The notes beneath the pieces were generated by a model. That model did not search any database, was not told where the DNA came from, and was given only the letters and a program-made list of their open reading frames with translations. Of a stretch of 64,000 nucleotides of DNA, positions 1 through 6,307 are shown piece after piece; the first letter of the stretch is position 1, and each line of letters begins with the position of its first letter. Position numbers and translations under genes: made by a program. Source of the DNA: Pseudomonadota bacterium (lineage in GTDB: Bacteria > Pseudomonadota > Gammaproteobacteria > Xanthomonadales > Xanthomonadaceae); the NCBI GenBank assembly GCA_023390905.1, contig JAEWBY010000072.1:1-64000 (forward strand), read 5' to 3'.

Positions 1-141
1 CGCCAGCGCCCACGCCGGCTGCGCGAGCCACGCGCCGACGGCGGCGATCGCGCCGCCGAAGAACGTCAGCGCCGAAAGCGCGAGGCCGGCGACGGCCGCG
101 ACGGCGATCAGCGAACGACGTTGCGCACCCACGTCAGGCAT
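1..141 (-). CDS. Membrane protein, N-terminal 47 residues only (runs off window)
   Basis: This gene begins at 141 on the minus strand and continues beyond base 1. The visible N-terminus (MPDVGAQRRSLIAVAAVAGL...) has a short basic stretch followed by a long Ala/Gly/Leu-rich segment, so it is either a signal anchor or the first membrane helix. Its ATG lies inside the last codons of the upstream ycgL gene (8-base overlap, 134-141), which indicates translational coupling. I do not recognise the family from this fragment. Confidence 0.6.
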   Translation of the reverse strand, partial: MPDVGAQRRSLIAVAAVAGLALSALTFFGGAIAAVGAWLAQPAWALA

Positions 142-391
142 CGGTGCGTTCGCCGGCGTCCGGCTGCGGGGGAAACTGGATGTGGAAGCCGCGCGTGGCC
201 AGATTGGCGCGCACGACACCGGCGTCTTCGCGGGCCAGCCTGCGTTCCGGCGTCAGCGCCACTTCCAGCACGAAGCGCAGCTCGCCGAGCTGGCTGCGCA
301 GGGGTTCCGGAAGTCCGGCGAAGTCGTCGCGGGCGGCCAGATACACGAAGGTGTCGGCCTTGCGCAGGCTTTTATAGACGAAGGCTTGCAT
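134..391 (-). CDS. ycgL: YcgL domain-containing protein
   Basis: An 85-residue cytoplasmic protein of the YcgL (UPF0745) family, whose biochemical role is not established. The start MQAFVYKSLRKADTFVYLA is the conserved N-terminus of the family, and LPEPLRSQLGELRFVLEVAL is its core. An in-frame start farther upstream (544) would add a basic, non-conserved extension, so I chose 391. The C-terminus is followed at once by an overlapping membrane-protein gene on the same strand. The length matches known YcgL proteins (about 85-110 residues). Confidence 0.88.
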   Translation of the reverse strand: MQAFVYKSLRKADTFVYLAARDDFAGLPEPLRSQLGELRFVLEVALTPERRLAREDAGVVRANLATRGFHIQFPPQPDAGERTDA

Positions 392-564
392 TCGCGATGA
401 CGCGACCGGGGGCGTGGCAGGAAAAGAGATTGTGGAGGAAAACGTGAGGTACGGGAAACCCGCGCGTTTTTCGTGTTCATCCGCTGCGCCGTGACCATCG
501 GCGCACGGATGCGCGCGTGTCCGGCTGGTACTCTTCCGGTTCACATGTCCCTAACGGATCGCCG

Positions 565-2931
565 ATGCGTCGCGCCCTGCCTGCCCTGCTCCTGCCGTTG
601 TCGCTGTTCACTGCGCTTGCCGCCGCCGCGCAGGACAACCGCCCGCTCACCCTCGAACAGGTGATGGCCGATCCGGACTGGATCGGTCCGCCGGTCGAGC
701 GTGCATGGTGGGCCTGGGATGGCCGGCAGGTGCAGTACGACACCAAGCGCGCAGGCAGCAGCGTGCGCGATACGTTCCGCCAGTCGCTGGACGGCACCGC
801 GAGCGTTCGCGTGGGTGACGAGGAACGGGCCACGCTGGATGCGGCCAACCCGGTGTTCGATGGCAGCCGCCAGCGGATGGTGTTCGTGCGCAACGGCGAT
901 GTGTTCCTGCGCGATCTGCGCAGCGGCGCGCTGACCCAGATCACCCGCAGCACCGATACCGAGTCCAATGCGCGCTTCTCCAGCGACGGTGGCGTGATCT
1001 GGCGCAGCGGCGATCAGTGGTATCGCTGGTCGGCGCAGGGCGGCGTCGCGCAGGCGGCGTCGATCCGCGCCGACAAGGATCCGGCCGCGCCGCCGAAAAG
1101 CGATGCCCTGCGCGAGCAGCAGTTGCGCACGCTGGAAACGCTGGCCCGTGATCGTGCGATGCGCGAGGCCGCGCAGAAGCAGAACGACGCCTGGCGCAAG
1201 GCCGATGCGAGCCGCGCGCCGGCGACGGTCTATCTCGGCAGCGACGTCAGCATCGTGGACAGTGCGCTCTCACCCGATGGTCGCTGGCTGCTGGTGGTCA
1301 CGCAGGCCAAGAACGCCGACGAAGGCCAGGACGGCAAGATGCCGATGTACGTGACCGAATCCGGTTACGAGGAATTCCAGACCGTGCGCACGCGCGTGGG
1401 TCGCAACGATCCGGTGCCGCAGGCGCTGTGGCTGGTCGATGTCGCGGCCGGTTCGGCGCGATCGCTGTCTTTCGACGCATTGCCGGGCATCCAGGACGAT
1501 CCGCTCGCGGCGATGCGCAAGGCGGCCGGCAAGGATCCGCTCAAGGGCAACCGCCCGGTGCGCCTGGAAAGCGAATCCGGTCCGGCGATCGCGTGGAGCG
1601 ACGATGGACGCCAGGCCGCCGTGCAGATCCACTCGGTCGACAACAAGGACCGCTGGATCGCCACCGTCGACCTGGCGGCCGCGCGCCTCCAGCCGCGCCA
1701 CCGCCTGAGCGATCCGGCGTGGATCAACTGGAACTACAACGAATTCGGCTGGCTGCCCGACAACACCCTGTGGTTGCTGTCCGAGGAATCGGGCTACTCG
1801 CATCTCTACACGCTGAGCGGCGATGGCAGGCCACGGCAGCGCACGCGCGGCCGGTGGGAGGTTTCCTCGCCGGTGCCGAGCGCCGATGGCCGCGGCTTTT
1901 TCTTCCTGTGCAACCGCGCCGCGCCGGTGGACTACGAAGTCTGCAAGCTCGACCTGGCCGATGATCAGGTCAGCGAAGTGACCGCGATGGACGGCGCGGA
2001 GGGCTTCGCGCTTTCCCCCGACGGGCGCCGGCTGCTGATCAGCCATTCGCAATCCTATGTGCCGACGCAGCTCTCGGTGATCGACACCGCCGGCGGCCAG
2101 CCGCGCGCACTGACCGATACGCGCACCGCCGCATTCAAGTCGCAGTCGTGGATCGCACCGGAGATTGTGCAGGTGCCATCGAAGCACGGCGCGGGATCGA
2201 TCTGGGGCAAGTACTACGGGCCCACGACGCTGGAGCCCGGCAAGCGCTATCCGATCGTCATGTTCGTGCATGGCGCCGGTTATCTGCAGAACGCGCATCA
2301 TCGCTATCCAACGTATTTCCGCGAGCAGATGTTCCATAACCTGCTCGTGCAGCGCGGCTACATCGTGCTGGATCTCGACTACCGCGCCAGCGAAGGCTAC
2401 GGCCGCGACTGGCGCACCGCGATCTACCGCAACATGGGCCATCCGGAACTGGAAGATTATCTCGACGGCCTGGACTGGCTGGTCGAAACGAAGCAGGGCG
2501 ATCGCGATCACGCCGGCATCTACGGCGGTTCCTACGGCGGCTTCATGACCTTCATGGCGCTGTTCCGCAAGCCCGGGGTGTTCAAGGCCGGCGCCGCGCT
2601 GCGTCCGGTGGTGGACTGGACGCAGTACAACCACGACTACACCGCCAGCATCCTCAACACGCCGGAACTGGATCCGCAGGCGTATCGCACGTCCTCTCCG
2701 ATCGAATACGCGTCGGGATTGCAGGATCACCTGCTGATCGCGCACGGCATGATCGATGACAACGTGTTCTTCCGCGATTCGGTCGTGCTGACGCAGAAGC
2801 TGATCGAACTGCACAAGGACAACTGGGAACTGGCGGCCTATCCGCTGGAGCGTCACGGATTCACCCGTGCCGATTCGTGGCTGGACGAGTACAAGCGCGT
2901 GTTGAAGCTGTTCGAGCAGAACCTCAAGTAA
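565..2931 (+). CDS. Secreted S9 family peptidase (prolyl oligopeptidase/DPP type)
   Basis: 788 residues. Residues 1-22 (MRRALPALLLPLSLFTALAA) form a Sec signal peptide, so the enzyme is predicted periplasmic or secreted; the more upstream ATG at 517 would bury this signal and is not used. The N-terminal two thirds shows beta-propeller features (LSPDGRWLL and VPSADGRGFFF repeats). The C-terminal alpha/beta hydrolase holds the nucleophile in GGSYGG (about S656), an Asp in GMIDDN (about D731) and a His in ERHGF (about H764). It is expected to cut peptides near proline or alanine for scavenging. A small membrane-protein gene follows after 3 bases. A second, clearly different S9 enzyme lies at 15011-17269. 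Confidence 0.9.
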   Translation: MRRALPALLLPLSLFTALAAAAQDNRPLTLEQVMADPDWIGPPVERAWWAWDGRQVQYDTKRAGSSVRDTFRQSLDGTASVRVGDEERATLDAANPVFDGSRQRMVFVRNGDVFLRDLRSGALTQITRSTDTESNARFSSDGGVIWRSGDQWYRWSAQGGVAQAASIRADKDPAAPPKSDALREQQLRTLETLARDRAMREAAQKQNDAWRKADASRAPATVYLGSDVSIVDSALSPDGRWLLVVTQAKNADEGQDGKMPMYVTESGYEEFQTVRTRVGRNDPVPQALWLVDVAAGSARSLSFDALPGIQDDPLAAMRKAAGKDPLKGNRPVRLESESGPAIAWSDDGRQAAVQIHSVDNKDRWIATVDLAAARLQPRHRLSDPAWINWNYNEFGWLPDNTLWLLSEESGYSHLYTLSGDGRPRQRTRGRWEVSSPVPSADGRGFFFLCNRAAPVDYEVCKLDLADDQVSEVTAMDGAEGFALSPDGRRLLISHSQSYVPTQLSVIDTAGGQPRALTDTRTAAFKSQSWIAPEIVQVPSKHGAGSIWGKYYGPTTLEPGKRYPIVMFVHGAGYLQNAHHRYPTYFREQMFHNLLVQRGYIVLDLDYRASEGYGRDWRTAIYRNMGHPELEDYLDGLDWLVETKQGDRDHAGIYGGSYGGFMTFMALFRKPGVFKAGAALRPVVDWTQYNHDYTASILNTPELDPQAYRTSSPIEYASGLQDHLLIAHGMIDDNVFFRDSVVLTQKLIELHKDNWELAAYPLERHGFTRADSWLDEYKRVLKLFEQNLK

Positions 2932-2934
2932 GCG

Positions 2935-3465
2935 ATGACCGCGCCCCGCTCCAACTTCGTCACCATCCTGGCCTGGCTGTCGCTGGCGATGGCCGTGCTC
3001 GGCGTGGTCAACGGCGCGTTGCAATGGATCATGCTGCTGCAACTGCAATCCAACGATGCGTGGCAGCAGTGGCTGGAGTCGATCGGTTCCGGTTTGCCCG
3101 TGACCGTGCTCTGGCTGATCCGCCATCTCGACGTGGTGACGCTGATCTCGGTGGGGATGTCGATGGTGTTCGCGGTGGTCTCGTGGGCATTGCTGCAACG
3201 GCGCGAGTGGGGCCGCATCAGCTTCATCGCGCTGCTGGTGCTGAGCTGCGCACTGCCGATCGCCGGCGCGATGCTGATGGGCGACGTGCTGGACTGGATG
3301 GACGCGCAGCTCGCCGCGGATCCGGCGCTGCGCGATCCCGCGCTCGTGTCGGTACAGAACAGCCTGCGTCTGCTTGGCCATGCGCTGTCGGCCGTGATCG
3401 TGGTCTTCCACCTGGGGCTGGCCTGGAAGCTGTGCACGCCACGCATTCGCGAGGAGTTCACCTGA
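2935..3465 (+). CDS. Hypothetical four-helix inner-membrane protein
   Basis: 176 residues with four predicted membrane helices at about 8-35, 58-75, 78-96 (with a short loop) and 150-170, and a polar loop (DVLDWMDAQLAADPALRDPA) between helices three and four. The ATG lies 3 bases after the stop of the S9 peptidase gene, so the two are almost certainly cotranscribed and translationally coupled. I do not recognise the family and see no catalytic motif. The C-terminus RIREEFT is charged and probably cytoplasmic. Confidence 0.75.
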   Translation: MTAPRSNFVTILAWLSLAMAVLGVVNGALQWIMLLQLQSNDAWQQWLESIGSGLPVTVLWLIRHLDVVTLISVGMSMVFAVVSWALLQRREWGRISFIALLVLSCALPIAGAMLMGDVLDWMDAQLAADPALRDPALVSVQNSLRLLGHALSAVIVVFHLGLAWKLCTPRIREEFT

Positions 3466-3485
3466 ACCTGCCACGGGACAGGCGC

Positions 3486-3510
3486 TAGACTCCGCGGATT
3501 TCCCGCGGAG
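3486..3510 (+). promoter_or_regulatory. -10 box TAGACT overlapped by a perfect 8-bp inverted repeat
   Basis: TAGACT at 3486-3491 is a good -10 hexamer 26 bases before the ATG at 3518. Arms CTCCGCGG (3490-3497) and CCGCGGAG (3503-3510), separated by ATTTC, form a perfect inverted repeat that starts inside the -10 box and covers the expected transcription start. The position suits an operator; it could also fold as a hairpin in the leader. Confidence 0.5.
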
Positions 3511-3517
3511 CTTCGCC

Positions 3518-5035
3518 ATGCGGCATCTGGGTGGTCTGTTGTTCGTTCTGCTCGCCGGCCTGCCGGCGCTTTCTCTGGCCAGCCCGCTCAAATGCGGCGT
3601 GTATACGACCGCCGACGGCGCCAGCATCCTGACGGTGACCCGTCCCGATGCGGCGTTGTTGCGTCAGGGCGAGGCCGCGCTGAACGCACTGGCCCTGCGG
3701 CAGCAGACTGCCGGCTTGCAGGTCTACAACCTCGAGCATGGCGTGGCCGAAACATGGTCGCTGGGATCGGACGGTCAGGCATTGCGCTCGGAATCGGGCG
3801 ATGTCTACACCCTGCAGCAATCGGCCGAGTGCGGCGAGCCACCGGTCCGCACAGGCCAATGCGCCGCCGATCTGCCCGCGTGCCTGGAAGCGCGTACTGA
3901 CGCGGATACGGAAACGCTCACGCGCTGGTGCACGGAGGAACGCCTGCCATTTGCTTGCAGCGATGCGATCCGCCGCTTCCAGGATCAGGCCAGCGCCCCG
4001 GCCGATGCGGCCGATCCGCCAGCCGAATGCGTCGAAGGCACGCCCCGATACTCCGAGGCCGCCTGCAAGGAGCAGGTGTCGCAGGCGCTGGCGCAGGCCT
4101 TCGCGAGTGCAGTCGGCGGGCTGTATGACGATGAAGTCGCCCTTCCCGCCCCGCAGCTCGATCAGGCTATGGAATTCTGCCGTCTGACCGGCGCGGAAAC
4201 CGTATGCACGCTCGCGGCCGAAAAGCTCTGGACCGGCGGCCGGCTGGTCGACGCACGCGCGGCGTTGAAGTTCGCGTGCGAGCAGGCCGGCGATGCCGCG
4301 GCGTGCACGCGCTGGGCGGCGCTGGACGATATCGCGCCGGCCGATCTCCGCACCCTCAGGGCCGAGACGTTGCCGTGCGGCACGTATGTAGCCGAGGGCG
4401 GCCTGATGTCCGAGCTGGCGTTCCAGGATCGTGGCCGGGTGGAAGGCGGATTCGGCAGTGTGCTGCGCGCGCGCCTGCAGGATGGCCGCATCCGCATCCG
4501 TCACGACAAGGGCGGCGACTTCGTGTTCGGCGTGATCGCCGGCGATCGCCTGCTGGGGCTGGATAGCTGGAACCGGTTCGCCGTCTACCAGCGCCGGCCC
4601 GGTGGCGCGTCGCGCTGCGAACCGCCGGTGCAGTACACCGAACGTCCGCTGGTGCAGGACTGTCCGGGCATCGGACGCGAAGGTGGCGCGGCGGCCTGCT
4701 GCGAGGCCGGCAAGCTGCAGGGCTGCAATGCGCTGGGCCATGCGCGCGCACTGGCGGGTGACTGGAAAGGCGCGTTCCCGTACTACCAGCGCGTCTGCGC
4801 GGCCGGCGTGCGCAGCGGCTGCGAGAACCTCGTGCAGGCTTATGCGCAGTCGGGCGATGAAACGACCATCGAAGCATTGCGGCAGTCCTGCGCGACCGAT
4901 CCGCGGCATGTCGCCTGCGACGTGCTCGAAACTTCCAACCCGGAACAGCTCGATGCCGCGCGCGGACTGCAGCAGATGCTGGAACAGTGGCAGGACGACG
5001 GCGAAGAAGAAGCGCCGGGCGCGCCGCAGGGCTGA
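3518..5035 (+). CDS. Secreted cysteine-rich protein with two copies of a CGxY module
   Basis: 505 residues with a Sec signal peptide (MRHLGGLLFVLLAGLPALSLAS). No named family recognised. Two similar beta-rich modules are visible: one starts at CGVY (C26) and ends near AEC (about 110), the other starts at CGTY (C287) and ends near SRC (about 367). Each is followed by a helical, Cys-rich stretch with regularly spaced Cys pairs (for example ACCEAGKLQGCNALGHA, VCAAGVRSGCENL) that resemble Sel1/Hcp-type repeats. The many Cys residues and the signal peptide point to a disulfide-bonded periplasmic protein. The C-terminus is acidic (DDGEEEAPGAPQG). hemF follows 33 bases later but has its own -10 box. 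Confidence 0.75.
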   Translation: MRHLGGLLFVLLAGLPALSLASPLKCGVYTTADGASILTVTRPDAALLRQGEAALNALALRQQTAGLQVYNLEHGVAETWSLGSDGQALRSESGDVYTLQQSAECGEPPVRTGQCAADLPACLEARTDADTETLTRWCTEERLPFACSDAIRRFQDQASAPADAADPPAECVEGTPRYSEAACKEQVSQALAQAFASAVGGLYDDEVALPAPQLDQAMEFCRLTGAETVCTLAAEKLWTGGRLVDARAALKFACEQAGDAAACTRWAALDDIAPADLRTLRAETLPCGTYVAEGGLMSELAFQDRGRVEGGFGSVLRARLQDGRIRIRHDKGGDFVFGVIAGDRLLGLDSWNRFAVYQRRPGGASRCEPPVQYTERPLVQDCPGIGREGGAAACCEAGKLQGCNALGHARALAGDWKGAFPYYQRVCAAGVRSGCENLVQAYAQSGDETTIEALRQSCATDPRHVACDVLETSNPEQLDAARGLQQMLEQWQDDGEEEAPGAPQG

Positions 5036-5056
5036 CCGGTTCGCAGGGCGGCTGGC

Positions 5057-5062
5057 TAGAAT
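5057..5062 (+). promoter_or_regulatory. -10 box TAGAAT of hemF (leaderless architecture)
   Basis: TAGAAT ends six bases before the hemF ATG (5069). Transcription normally starts about seven bases after a -10 box, which would place the first transcribed base at the start codon, giving a leaderless mRNA. No Shine-Dalgarno sequence lies between the box and the ATG. Confidence 0.6.
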
Positions 5063-5068
5063 GCGGGC

Positions 5069-5983
5069 ATGAACGACCTCATGCCCGTACGCGACTATCT
5101 CACCGATCTGCAGGATCGGATCTGCGCCGCCATCGAACACGCCGATGGCGCGGCGCGTTTCCAGGAAGACAATTGGCAGCGGCCGGAAGGCGGCGGCGGA
5201 CGCACCCGCGTGCTGCGTGGCGGCGCCGTGTTCGAGCAGGCCGGCATCGGATTTTCCGATGTTTCGGGCACGAAGCTGCCACCTTCGGCTTCGGCGCATC
5301 GTCCTGAACTGGCGGGCGCTTCCTGGCGCGCGGTCGGCGTCTCGCTGGTGTTCCATCCGCGCAACCCGCATCTGCCGACCACGCATGCGAACGTGCGCCA
5401 CTTCCGCGCCGAGCGCGACGGCCAGCCGGTGGCATGGTGGTTCGGCGGCGGCTTCGACCTGACCCCGTTCTATCCGGTCGATGAAGACGTGCTGCACTGG
5501 CACCGCACCGCGCGCGCGCTGTGCGAACCCTTCGGCGGACAGGCGCGCTATGACGCGCACAAGCGCTGGTGCGACGAGTATTTCTTCCTCCGGCACCGCA
5601 ACGAGACGCGCGGCGTCGGTGGATTGTTCTTCGATGATCTCGGCGAGGATTTCGATCGCGACTTCGCCTATCTGCGCGCGGTCGGCGACGGTTTCCTCGA
5701 TGCCTACCTGCCGATCGTCGAGCGCCGCAAGGACGCGCCTTACGGCGAACGCGAGCGGGAGTTCCAGTTGTATCGACGCGGCCGCTACGTCGAATTCAAT
5801 CTGGTGTACGACCGGGGCACGCTGTTCGGCCTGCAGAGCGGCGGACGCGCCGAGTCGATCCTGATGAGCCTGCCGCCGTACGTGCGCTGGGAATACGGCT
5901 ACCGGCCCGAAAGCGGCAGCGCCGAGCAGCGTCTGGAGGATTATCTGCGCCCGCGCGACTGGCTGGCCGAACTCGGCGGCTGA
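5069..5983 (+). CDS. hemF: Oxygen-dependent coproporphyrinogen III oxidase
   Basis: 304 residues (E. coli HemF is 299). The cytoplasmic enzyme uses O2 to decarboxylate two propionates of coproporphyrinogen III to give protoporphyrinogen IX. Family motifs are intact: FEQAGIGFSDVSGTKLPP, the His-rich SLVFHPRNPHLPTTHANVRH, WWFGGGFDLTPFYP, the RHRNETRGVGGLFFDDL block and the C-terminal LPPYVRWEYGY. The downstream 324-base gap holds the structured RNA candidate, which points back toward hemF on the opposite strand. hemB of the same pathway is at 22302-23288. Confidence 0.97.
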   Translation: MNDLMPVRDYLTDLQDRICAAIEHADGAARFQEDNWQRPEGGGGRTRVLRGGAVFEQAGIGFSDVSGTKLPPSASAHRPELAGASWRAVGVSLVFHPRNPHLPTTHANVRHFRAERDGQPVAWWFGGGFDLTPFYPVDEDVLHWHRTARALCEPFGGQARYDAHKRWCDEYFFLRHRNETRGVGGLFFDDLGEDFDRDFAYLRAVGDGFLDAYLPIVERRKDAPYGEREREFQLYRRGRYVEFNLVYDRGTLFGLQSGGRAESILMSLPPYVRWEYGYRPESGSAEQRLEDYLRPRDWLAELGG

Positions 5984-5992
5984 TCAACGGGC

Positions 5993-6121
5993 AATAAAAA
6001 GCCCCGAAGACCAGGGGGGGGTCGTCGGGGCCAGGGGAGCGGGACCTGGGGAGGGGTCTTCGCTCCGGGAGATCGCTCCAGGGGATGGGAGAGATCCGCG
6101 ACAGACATTGCATCTGTCGCG
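5993..6121 (-). ncRNA. Candidate structured sRNA downstream of polA (sX13/Spot 42/ErsA position)
   Basis: No protein gene fits 5984-6307. Read on the minus strand, the segment has four parts. First is a perfect 9-bp hairpin (arms at 6113-6121 and 6097-6105). Next comes a C-rich single-stranded stretch. Then a GACC/GGTC stem (6043-6058) presents the loop CCTCCCCA. Last is an intrinsic terminator: a 12-bp stem with one mismatch (6001-6031), a seven-base C-rich loop and a TTTTTATT tract (6000-5993). C-rich hairpin loops are the hallmark, as I recall it, of the Xanthomonas sRNA sX13, and Spot 42 and ErsA lie downstream of polA in enterics and Pseudomonas. The 5' end is uncertain: about 129 nt from the first hairpin, or about 200 nt if the promoter at 6203-6233 drives it. 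Confidence 0.6.
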
Positions 6122-6199
6122 AGCTATCTGACCACTTCGAACATGCATAGTTCGTGAAGAATCCGGTAAAAAAACCGTCAGATTAAGGCGTTATTCATT

Positions 6200-6233
6200 T
6201 TTATTGTACTGTTCGGTACAGTAAATAAATCAA
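6200..6233 (-). promoter_or_regulatory. Palindromic operator inside a candidate minus-strand promoter
   Basis: TACTGT (6207-6212) and ACAGTA (6218-6223) form a perfect inverted repeat, extended by TTTATT (6200-6205) and AATAAA (6224-6229). On the minus strand TTGATT (6233-6228) and TACAAT (6208-6203) make a sigma-70-like pair with a 19-bp spacer, so the palindrome covers the spacer and the -10 box, as for a TetR-type repressor. No TetR or efflux gene is nearby. Confidence 0.45.
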
Positions 6234-6307
6234 GCGTTTTCTGCATGATGGCGGCAAGCACTTGGCCGCACTGGATTTTTCCGGGAGCTGAATGCGCGGG
6301 TGGGATT

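Noticed and set aside
1270..3627. A 785-codon open frame on the minus strand opposite the S9 peptidase
   Set aside because: It is His/Gln/Arg-rich, has no recognisable domain and mirrors the codon pattern of the plus-strand gene; long antisense frames are expected in GC-rich DNA.
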